Origin: Patescibacteria group bacterium
GTDB taxonomy: Bacteria > Patescibacteriota > Gracilibacteria > BD1-5 > UBA6164
Length of the DNA stretch: 5,810 bases
Direction: 5' to 3'
NCBI GenBank assembly: GCA_018623505.1
Contig: JAAZVM010000032.1
Coordinates: 1 to 5,810, forward strand
Shown: positions 1 through 5,810 of the stretch, in pieces
Numbering within the stretch: position 1 is the first letter of the stretch
Layout: each line of letters starts with the position of its first letter
Translations under genes and position numbers: made by a program
Notes under the pieces: generated by a model
Database searches by the model: none
Seen by the model: the letters and a program-made list of their open reading frames with translations, nothing else
What the model was told of the DNA's origin: nothing

Positions 1-1026
1 CTCTGGTTTTGTCATAAGTAATGCTGATAGGTTTTTTCTAAAAGTATCTATAGCATCGTCCTCTGCTAAATCTGAAAGCATAGATCTAAGCTCATTTGAA
101 ACAGAAGAAAAAAGTGCATCAAATCATAATTTAAAAGCTTCTTCTAACTCAGTTATAAAAGGATACTTTGTTTTTAAAATCCTAGCATAGTGAAAAGCTA
201 TACCCTCATAAGTTTTGTCAGTTTTTTCTATACTTACGTTTAAAATAGATAGTTTTTCTCATCTATTTAATGCTAAGATTTGATAAGGTTTTAAGTAAGA
301 AATCCTTGCACTAAACTCTTTGTATAAATCAAATTTTGGTATTTGTTTTTTGTCTTTATCGTTTAACTTTTCTAGGGATTTTTCTGTTTTGATTTTAGAA
401 GTTATAGAGTTGTATTTCTTAATAGTTTCTAGTAAATCTTCTCTCAAGTCACTATTTGCAGAAACTTCAGCAGCTATTATATCTTTTGCTCACTCTATTA
501 TTTCTTCTTTTGAATAATCTTTTAATAGATTATCATCTATACTAAAATCTGATTTATTTTTCTTTATCTCTTCTGCTACTACTCAAAAACCTTTTTCCAA
601 AGCAATCATAGCTTTAGTTTTCTTTTTACTTTTATATGGTTTATATATCTCTTCTACTTGTTTTAAAGTTTTTGCTTTTAGTATGTTTTCCAAAAGCTCA
701 GGAGTAAGTTTATCTTGGCTATTTATACCATTTATAGCTGTAACTTTAGCTTTGTATAGGTTTTCTATTTTCTTTTTTGTAGAAACTATTTCTCTGATTT
801 GGTCTTCATCTAAGTTGCCTGTTTTTTCTTTTCTATAACGAGCTATAAAAGGAACTGTTGCTCCCTGTGCTATCATCTCAAGAACTACTTGGATTTGATT
901 TTCTTTTAATCATAGCTCACTACTTATCTCTTTTATATAATCTGGTTCATTTATAAATTCAGAAGTTTCTTCTGTTTCCATAGTTTCTTCTATCAAATCT
1001 TCATTTAGCTTTTTATTTTCTTCCAT
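1..1026 (-). CDS. tex: Tex, RNA-binding transcription accessory protein (N-terminal part, 3' end outside window)
   Basis: This is the first 342 codons of Tex, a cytoplasmic nucleic-acid-binding protein of usually 700-800 residues that associates with transcription. Residues about 30-70 carry the Tex N-terminal signature, an LGL turn followed by GATVPFIARYRKEKTGNLDE. Later come IEEIYKPYK-like, GAKDIIAAE (about 179-187) and LALNRGEK (about 251-258) segments, all typical of the family. The last residues seen (RKNLSALLMTKPE) correspond to the point just before the YqgF/RuvX-like nuclease-fold domain, so that domain, the helix-hairpin-helix region and the S1 domain lie outside the window. Five TGA codons (39, 148, 179, 256, 301) are read through. 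Those at 39, 179 and 256 fall where relatives have glycine. The ATG at 1026 is the first in frame, because a TAG stands directly before it; no Shine-Dalgarno sequence is present. It lies 64 bases after the preceding gene's terminator hairpin, so it is probably transcribed on its own. The family call is firm; the exact role in this organism is not known. Confidence 0.95.
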
Positions 1027-1083
1027 CTATTATTTTTTTATATATATAATTGTTATAAATAATATATATAGTTCATTTTTTGC
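1027..1083 (-). promoter_or_regulatory. AT-rich leader and probable promoter region of tex
   Basis: This short spacer lies between the upstream gene's terminator and the tex start and must carry the tex promoter if the terminator works. On the minus strand a TTGCAA (1079-1084, touching the terminator's edge) is followed by overlapping TATATT and TATTAT boxes. The spacings (13-15 bases) are shorter than the ideal 17, and the DNA is so AT-rich that -10-like boxes occur by chance. No exact promoter can be fixed. Confidence 0.25.
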
Positions 1084-1118
1084 AAGAAAAAACCCCAAGA
1101 TATTTTATCTTGGGGTTT
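1084..1118 (-). terminator. Intrinsic terminator of the repeat-protein gene
   Basis: A 13-base-pair perfect stem (1090-1102 with 1106-1118) encloses a 3-base loop. On the minus strand it is followed by a run of six T, part of it shared with the stem. It begins 29 bases after the TAA of the repeat-protein gene. The U-tract is on the minus strand only, so it serves that gene rather than plus-strand transcripts. The core stem CCCCAAGATA is the same as in the terminator at 3195-3226. Confidence 0.9.
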
Positions 1119-1147
1119 AGTTTAGATTTACTTACATTACTATTTTT

Positions 1148-3141
1148 TTATTTTTCAGATTTTTCCTTATCTTTTATTATTCTTTCTTTTTCAAATTCTC
1201 TATTAACTTCTTTAAAACTAGTAAGTTCCCTATTTTTTACTCTTTCTAATATAGTACACATTATTCAAAAGTAACTACCTCTTTCTGAATCTCTAATATC
1301 TAACATATAATTCATATATCAATGAGATATCGCATAACAACTTAATCCATTTTCTAATTTTTCTTTACTTGTTGTATTTATCTTTTTAAATCATTGTAAA
1401 TCTTTTACAAAGTCTTCAAATTTTAAATCTCTATAATATTTTTTTGAGCTTACTTTCTTAGCTTTTTCTTTATCTTTTATTTCTCTTTCTTTTTCAAATT
1501 CTTCATTAACTTCATAAAAACTAGTAAATTCTCTGTTTTTAGCTCTTTCTAATATAGTACACATTATTGAAAAGTAACTAACTTTTTCTGAAGGTTCTTT
1601 TATATCTAGCATATAATTCATATATCAATGGGATATTTGTGTACAACTTAATCCATTTTCTAATTTTTCTTTACTTGTTGTATTTATCTTTTTAAATCAT
1701 TGTAAATCTTTTACAAAATCTTCAAATTTTAAATCTCTATAATATTCTTCTGAGTTTATTTTATTAGCTTTTTCTTTTTCAAATTCTTCATTAACTTCAT
1801 CAAAACTAGCAAAATCTCATTTTTTTAATCTTTCTAGTATAGAACACATTATTGAAAAGTAATCACCTCTTTCTAAATTATCTTTTATATCTAGCATATA
1901 ATTCATATATCAATGAGATATAGTATAACAACTTAATCCATTTTCTAATTTTTCTTTACTTTCTGTATTTATTTTTTCAAATCATTGTAAGTCTTTCACA
2001 AAATCTTCAAATTCTAAATCTCTATAATATTCTTCTGAGTTTATTTTTTCATCTGTTTCTTTATCTTGTACTTTTCTTTCTTTTTCAAATTCTTCATTAA
2101 CTTCATCAAAACTAGCAAGTTCTCTGTTTTTAACTCTTTCTAGTATAGAACACATTATTACAAAATAGGTTTGCCTTTCTCATCATTCCTTAATATCTAA
2201 CTTATAATTCATATATCAACTATATATATTATAACATCATAATCCATTATTTAATTTTTCTTTACTTGTTTTTTTTATAATTTTAAATCATTGTAAGTCT
2301 TTTACAAAGTCTTCAAATTTTAAATCTCTATAATATTCTTCTGAGCTTATTTTCTTCTTAACTTCATCAGCTTTTTCTTCTTCTTCATTTATTATTTTTT
2401 CCTCTATTTCTTCATAGCTTGCATTTTTATCTAGTGCATATTTTAAGTTAGATATATATGTATTTGAATTATATATTATCCTATGTGATCTTGAATTTCA
2501 TATCGTCTCTCATTTTTCTATTTCTTGAAATTTCTCTGGATCTATTATTCAGTCATACACAAATGTAGCTTGTCAGATTTCATCACATATTAGTATTGTC
2601 TTTTCTAAGTCTTTTGTCTTTATATGGTATATGAAATATGGTAGTTTTCTCATCCTATCTGGATCTAGTGATTCTTTTTTTCTTTCTACTTCATCTTCTT
2701 CTATTCATAGATCATATAGTACTCTTAAAAACATTTTATTTTTTTCTGCTTTTGAAAACTCTTTTTTTTCTCATTTTTCTTTTCATCTTACTATTTGTAT
2801 TGTTCATTTTTTAAATATATCATATCTAAGTTCTTGAGTTTTTTCTTCTATTCAAGAGTACAGTACGTATGAAAGTTTATCTATATAGTAATCCATTTCT
2901 TCAAAATCACTATCTAGATTATACATTGATATATATCTTTTAAATAATTGTTCTTCTTGTTTACTTGTTCTTTCTTTTTTATCTCATAATATTATATGGA
3001 TTTGTTCTTCTATTTCTATAAGGTAATTAAGAACTTTTTCTTCTAGTTGCTTTTTATTTTTCTCTTCACTTATTAGAACTTCAAATTTATCTAGTTTCTT
3101 ATTTAGTCTTTCTATTAGTTTTAATCTTGGATTTTTCATTA
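1148..3141 (-). CDS. Unrecognised tandem-repeat protein; ATG joined to the main frame by an A6 frameshift
   Basis: I do not recognise a family. The product would have about 664 residues and is rich in Lys and Glu. Residues 1-165 look helical and charged. Residues about 167-238 form a less charged, globular-looking segment (LPYFIYHIK, ILICDEIGQATFVYDGII, DPEKFQEI). Residues 266-664 are four tandem 95-102 residue units beginning (S/N)SEEYYRDL. No signal peptide or membrane helix is visible, so it is probably cytoplasmic. Twenty-three in-frame TGA codons are read as Gly, against only six GGN, and there is no Trp. The long frame is open from 3163 to its TAA at 1148-1150 but has no ATG, GTG or TTG before codon 2926. 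The nearest ATG (3141) has an A/T-only leader like the other genes here, but reads MKNPRLKN then TAA. A -1 shift at A-AAA-AAC (3124-3118) enters the long frame exactly at that stop. Programmed frameshift, transcriptional slippage, a one-base deletion or sequencing error, or a non-standard start are all possible. The four units being intact argues that the protein is used. Confidence 0.8.
1151..1450 (-). repeat. Protein-coding tandem repeat, unit 4 (100 residues)
   Basis: Last unit, residues about 565-664. It begins SSKKYYRDL and ends in the charged linker KDKEKSEK immediately followed by TAA, so the protein stops at a unit boundary rather than inside a unit. It has one extra UGA glycine in YFGIMC, where units 2 and 3 have Ser and unit 1 has Val. 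Confidence 0.9.
1451..1756 (-). repeat. Protein-coding tandem repeat, unit 3 (102 residues)
   Basis: Third unit, residues about 463-564. Its first half is nearly identical at DNA level to unit 4: bases 1687-1746 and 1381-1440 differ at one position in 60, which points to recent duplication or gene conversion. It has SCTQISHGYMNYMLDI where unit 4 has SCYAISHGYMNYMLDI. Confidence 0.9.
1757..2041 (-). repeat. Protein-coding tandem repeat, unit 2 (95 residues)
   Basis: Second unit, residues about 368-462. It carries the same order of motifs (YYRDLEFEDFVKDLQG, LSCYTISHGYMNYMLDI, YFSIMCSILER, FDEVNEEFEKE). It is seven residues shorter because its charged Lys/Glu linker to the next unit is trimmed (EKEKANKI). 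The loss is in the linker only, which suggests that the core of the unit is the folded part. Confidence 0.9.
2042..2347 (-). repeat. Protein-coding tandem repeat, unit 1 (102 residues)
   Basis: First and most divergent unit, residues about 266-367. It reads SSEEYYRDLKFEDFVKDLQG, then LGCYNIYSGYMNYKLDI, YFVIMCSILERVKNREL and FDEVNEEFEKER. It differs from the others at NIYSGYMNYK, where they have ISHGYMNYM, and it lacks their conserved His. It uses five TGA glycine codons, including a TGATGA pair in KEGGER. Confidence 0.9.
3115..3124 (-). other. Candidate -1 frameshift / slippage site (A-AAA-AAC then TAA)
   Basis: In the frame of the ATG at 3141 the codons run TTA AAA AAC TAA, which contains the canonical slippery heptamer A-AAA-AAC in correct phase directly before a stop. 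A -1 shift continues as CTA ATA GAA, the frame of the 660-residue repeat protein. The run of six A (3124-3119) could also gain one A by RNA polymerase slippage, or be a 7-to-6 deletion in the genome or assembly. I see no strong stem or pseudoknot just downstream, and no upstream Shine-Dalgarno stimulator. Confidence 0.5.
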
Positions 3142-3165
3142 TATTTTAATATATATTTTATTTAG

Positions 3166-3196
3166 TATATTTTAACATATTTCTTTCTTTTATCAA
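3166..3196 (-). promoter_or_regulatory. Possible promoter of the repeat-protein gene
   Basis: On the minus strand TTGATA (3191-3196) is followed 19 bases later by TATACT (3166-3171). A TAAAAT (3171-3176) sits at a shorter 14-base spacing. A start site about 10 bases further on would leave a leader of under 20 bases before the ATG at 3141. This would exclude the in-frame ATA codons around 3163 as starts. The AT-rich setting makes the boxes weak evidence. Confidence 0.3.
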
Positions 3197-3226
3197 AAAA
3201 CCCCAAGATATTTTTATCTTGGGGTT
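3195..3226 (-). terminator. Intrinsic terminator of the DUF389 gene
   Basis: A 12-base-pair perfect stem (3199-3210 with 3215-3226) has a T4 loop as written on the plus strand and is followed by a T-run on the minus strand. It overlaps the last bases of the DUF389 gene: the TAA (3225-3227) is partly inside the stem. The core stem is the same as in the terminator at 1084-1118. Confidence 0.9.
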
Positions 3227-4379
3227 AATAACTACCTACACTTATAGTCCTGATAATCTCAAAATCTATTTTAAGTTTTTTTTGAAAGTTTTCTGCTAGA
3301 CCTAGCTTTATATCATAAAGTAAGTTGTTTACATCATATCATTCTGGTATTTTAAGTGTAACAACTAAGTGTGCATTTTTTCTTTTGTTTTCTATTACTT
3401 TTATACTAGAAACTTCATAGTAAATAGTTTTTTTAGAAATGGCAGTTTCTATATATTCCCTTGTTTTAAGAGATATCTGGTTTGAAGATTTTAGGTTATT
3501 AAAAGAAAGGAGTAGTGGTATTATAAGTAAAAGAATAGATAATGATATCACACTTAATCTTCTGAGAGTTTTTGATTGGAGCTTTGTATCGTGTGGAGTA
3601 AAGCCATAAAGCCAGAAAAATATGACTCAGACCAAGATAATAGCAAAAAGATTGGTAAAAAAAAGCATCATAGCACCAAAAGAAGACATATATTTACCAA
3701 AAGCCAGCTCTATTCAAACTACAGCCAAAGGTGGCATAAGAGAAGCAGCCATAGCAACTCATGCTACACTTTCTCAAAGTCTAGTAAATCTAAGACTCAT
3801 AACTGCTACCATAGCTGAAAATACAGCTATAAAAAAGTCTATTATATTTGGGTTTGTTCTGGCTAATATTTCTGGAGTTTCTATATTTAAACCTGATAAT
3901 TTTCATATAATATATCACATAAAAACTGAAAGTATTATAGAAAAAATAAGTACTCTAAAAGCTATAGCAAAAAATTTTTGTCATCATCTAGCTACTGAAA
4001 AACTCATACCATTTATAGGTCTCAAAAGAGGTGCAATAAGCATGGCTCAGATAACTACAGCTACAGAGCTATTTAAAAGTCATAAAGCTGCAATAGTACT
4101 TGATAAAAATATCTCTATCCAGTAAAGTTTATCACCAGCTGAGTCTTCTTTTACCTTTTTAGCAACTTCTTCCTTTTGTACATCGTTTAGTGAAAGAAAC
4201 TCTATATTATCAAAAAAATCAATAAGTTTCTCTTGTCTTGTTTTAGATTTTTGCATTATATGATCCTTACCGTTTTCTTTTTCTTGTTTTTTCAGTATAT
4301 CTTTTACTTCTCTTTTTATCTCTTTTTTCTCTTGTTTAGTAAGTTCTCATATATTTTCTTCTAGATTTAGTTCCTCCAT
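3225..4379 (-). CDS. DUF389-family multi-pass membrane protein
   Basis: A complete protein of 384 residues. Residues 1-85 are charged and cytoplasmic-looking. From about 88 to 295 there are roughly six hydrophobic segments: 88-117, 136-158, 178-196, 205-228, 234-260 and 276-294. The DUF389 core is clear: LLNSSVAVVIGAMLIAPL (101-118), TPEILARTNPN (168-178), GVAMAASLMPPLAVVG (207-222) and LFFTNLFAI (239-247). The C-terminal 90 residues are soluble and of unknown role. DUF389 proteins are widespread inner-membrane proteins with no settled function, so none is assigned. Twelve TGA codons are read as Gly, including conserved positions 111, 207 and 222, and the two Trp (87, 256) are TGG. The ATG at 4379 is the first in frame and lacks a Shine-Dalgarno sequence. 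It diverges from the telA-like gene across 140 bases and is probably monocistronic, since a terminator overlaps its stop. Confidence 0.92.
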
Positions 4380-4407
4380 ATTTATATGTTTTATTTGTAT
4401 TTTTTAT

Positions 4408-4436
4408 ATATTAACACAATAAGAAAATAAAAACAA
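4408..4436 (-). promoter_or_regulatory. Predicted promoter of the DUF389 gene
   Basis: On the minus strand a TTGTTT (4431-4436) and a TAATAT (4408-4413) are separated by 17 bases, a sigma-70-type layout. The expected start site is about 20 bases before the ATG at 4379. It is predicted from sequence only; similar boxes arise easily in DNA this AT-rich. Confidence 0.4.
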
Positions 4437-4456
4437 AAAAGTAAATAGTTAAAAAT

Positions 4457-4485
4457 TTGATTAATTTCTAAAAAAATAATAAAAT
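4457..4485 (+). promoter_or_regulatory. Predicted promoter of the telA-like gene
   Basis: TTGATT (4457-4462) and TAAAAT (4480-4485) are separated by exactly 17 bases, about 35 bases before the ATG at 4520. With the minus-strand boxes at 4408-4436 it would form a back-to-back pair about 20 bases apart, so one bound regulator could affect both genes. No clear operator palindrome is visible. Confidence 0.4.
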
Positions 4486-4519
4486 GAAATAGTTTAATTT
4501 AATTTTTAAAAATATAAAA

Positions 4520-5602
4520 ATGGCTGCAAAAACTAAAAAAATGGAAAATGAGAAAAAAATAGTATTATCAGAAGTAGAAACAAAAGAAATGGAACAAGTT
4601 TTTTCTGAAGCAAGTGATTTTAGAAGTTTATGAGAAAAAATCACTTCTCCATTAGATAATCTTATCTCTGAAACTGCAAAAATTATAGATAAAGACCCTA
4701 TAATGAATGTAAGTGATGAATTAGAAAAAATGAACGGTGAAGTTCAAGGTGTTTATAAAGAAATTATAGACAACGACTGAACTATTATGAAAGTTTTAAA
4801 ATCTATACCAGGTATAGGAAATGTAGCTACTTTTATAGATAAAAAAGTAGACGAAGCTAGATTTAATATGAAAGGTCTAGAAGGAAAAATATCTATAATA
4901 TTTTCAGGATTTGACCAATCATATGAATCACTAAATACTTCTGTAGATATGCAAAAAGAATTTGCAAACGGTATAGAAGAAAACTTATGAAAAGTAGTAG
5001 CTTACAAAGAGTTTATAGAACAAAAAATAGAAGAATTCAAAGCTAGACTAGAAGAAACAACAGACGAAGAAGAAAAAGAAAAATTAGCTATGTTTATAAG
5101 AAATGTAGAATACTTCCAAGGAAATTTAGTAGTTCTTATATGAAACCTAGAAATGGCTAGAAAAAGATTACTTATGAGACTAGAATCTGCTACAAAATTA
5201 TCTCTAGCTATGAACTCTAGTAGACCAATTTTCAAAACTCTTCTTTCTACTGCTCTTATCGAAACATCAAGTCAAAAAGCACTTGAAGCATCTATGAAAG
5301 CAATGAGTACTATGTGAGAAACTATCGATAAAATGTCATCTGAACTTACAGATAAAGCAATTGAGTCATCTAAAAAATCAGAAGATATGTCTAAAAAATC
5401 AGTACTTTCAACTACTGTATTTATAGAAAATGTAACTAAACTAAAAAATCATTTTGATGAAATGGATGATTATAGAGAACAAGTTAAAAAAGAAGCTGAA
5501 CAAGAAAAAGTACTATTTGATGAAGCAAAAACTAGACTTGAATCTATAAAAGTAATAAATCAACAATCTCAAAACGAATTAGCAAAAGAACTAACAAAAT
5601 AA
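4520..5602 (+). CDS. telA: TelA-family toxic anion resistance protein
   Basis: A complete protein of 360 residues, close to the usual TelA/YaaN length, soluble and mostly alpha-helical. Family features are a short SIPGIGNVATFIDK segment (95-108), a long helical middle with NLGKVVAYKEFIEQKIEE (155-172), the GNLEMARKRLLMRLESAT stretch (208-225) and RPIFKTLLSTALIETSSQKA (235-254). A coiled-coil-like, Lys/Glu-rich tail runs from 300 on. TelA proteins were named for tellurite resistance and are linked to cell-envelope stress; the mechanism is unknown, so resistance here is a family label rather than a shown activity. Five TGA codons (38, 87, 157, 208, 266) are read as Gly, so under the standard code the gene shatters into fragments. 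The ATG at 4520 follows an A/T-only leader without a Shine-Dalgarno sequence; later in-frame ATGs would remove conserved sequence. It overlaps the next gene by one base (TAATG), which suggests an operon with translational coupling. Confidence 0.9.
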
Positions 5603-5810
5603 TGAAAACAAAAGTTTTAGAAAAAAACACCGATATAGAAAATAATGATTTGGCTACAAATCATTATTTTTCAATACCTGAAAAAATACAAAAAGACATA
5701 GATGAAAAATGATTTTTTCTATACAACTGGATAGAAAGTAAAGAAGTAAAAGAGTCAATTGAAAGAGATTTTTTATTTATAATAGATAAATTGTGATTAT
5801 TGATTGGTGC
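5602..5810 (+). CDS. Unrecognised protein downstream of telA (N-terminal part, runs off window)
   Basis: The ATG at 5602-5604 shares its A with the TAA of the telA-like gene, an overlap typical of coupled genes. The frame stays open for 69 codons to the window end when TGA (codons 37 and 65) is read as Gly. The product begins with a charged segment, then IPEKIQKDIDEKGFFLYNWI and ERDFLFIIDKLGLLIG, the last of which could be the start of a membrane helix or an amphipathic helix. The single Trp is TGG. I do not recognise the family. In other bacteria telA is often beside xpaC, but I see no XpaC motif in these residues. A perfect inverted repeat at 5639-5670 lies within codons 13-23, which is odd for a coding region. 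Confidence 0.6.
5638..5671 (+). terminator. Terminator-like hairpin inside the start of the gene after telA
   Basis: A perfect 14-base-pair inverted repeat (5639-5652 with 5657-5670) has a GCTA loop and ends in a run of five T on the plus strand, 36 bases past the telA stop. It resembles an intrinsic terminator, but the stem has only two GC pairs, unlike the GC-cored terminators at 1084 and 3195. It could be the telA terminator, an attenuator, or a chance palindrome in coding sequence. Confidence 0.45.

Noticed and set aside
320..517. Short plus-strand frames within tex and at 1080-1274 and 2631-2837
   Set aside because: They are antisense to well-supported minus-strand genes, are rich in Phe/Ser/Leu as expected from the complement of Lys/Glu codons, and have no family features.
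1151..2347. CRISPR array or non-coding satellite
   Set aside because: The period is about 285-306 bases, a multiple of three in every unit, and the frame is open with protein-level conservation, so it is a coding repeat.
3115..3141. A free eight-residue leader peptide (MKNPRLKN)
   Set aside because: It could be translated, but it has no attenuator hairpin after it and its last codons form the slippery site leading into the long frame, so it is better seen as the start of the repeat protein.
3576..4125. Open frames on the plus strand, the longest 167 codons at 3622-4125
   Set aside because: They lie antisense to the DUF389 gene, whose minus-strand translation matches its family over this whole stretch. 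The plus frames are by-products of its codon use, and their products resemble nothing known.
5002..5235. Minus-strand frame of 77 codons inside the telA-like gene
   Set aside because: It is antisense to a region that encodes recognisable TelA segments and has a low-complexity Ser/Phe-rich product.
1..5602. Genes broken by premature TGA stops (pseudogenes)
   Set aside because: Protein similarity continues unbroken across each TGA, and TAA/TAG are absent inside the frames. Recoding explains all of them.
1..5810. Mycoplasma-type code with UGA as tryptophan
   Set aside because: UGA falls on conserved glycines in Tex and DUF389, and Trp is encoded by TGG at 4119-4121, at codon 256 of the DUF389 gene, and in the gene after telA.
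5602..5810. XpaC-like partner of TelA
   Set aside because: The gene position fits, but the 69 visible residues show no motif that I can tie to XpaC, so no name is given.

Overview
This is a very AT-rich window (AT-only spacers, A/T-ending codons) from a bacterium that reads UGA as glycine. Forty-seven in-frame TGA codons lie inside otherwise intact genes. Where the family is recognisable they fall on glycine positions, for example the GA(K/R)DII and LNRGE motifs of Tex and the VIGAML and VVGI motifs of a DUF389 membrane protein. Tryptophan is written TGG. This is genetic code 25, known from the candidate phyla Gracilibacteria (BD1-5) and Absconditabacteria (SR1), so the host is most likely one of these small-genome, probably host-dependent bacteria. 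Every gene looks broken under the standard code.

Layout. Bases 1-1026 (minus) hold the N-terminal 342 codons of the RNA-binding transcription accessory protein Tex. Bases 1148-3141 (minus) hold an unrecognised lysine/glutamate-rich protein of about 664 residues. Its C-terminal 60% is four tandem copies of a 95-102 residue unit, and its only good ATG is joined to the long frame through a six-A run that looks like a -1 frameshift site. Bases 3225-4379 (minus) encode a 384-residue DUF389 multi-pass membrane protein. A 140-base divergent promoter region (4380-4519) separates it from a plus-strand gene at 4520-5602 for a 360-residue TelA-family (toxic anion resistance) protein. The TelA stop codon overlaps by one base the start of an unrecognised gene that runs off the window at 5810. 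That gene contains a terminator-like hairpin near its start.

The three minus-strand genes appear to be separate transcription units. The DUF389 gene and the repeat gene each end in a strong hairpin terminator with the same CCCCAAGATA stem, and AT-rich promoter-like sequence follows each. None of the starts has a recognisable Shine-Dalgarno sequence. No RNA genes, CRISPR array, insertion sequence or integrase are visible. The genes do not form an obvious pathway: Tex is housekeeping, the DUF389 and TelA proteins are envelope or stress-type proteins read from one divergent promoter region, and the repeat protein is the novel element.
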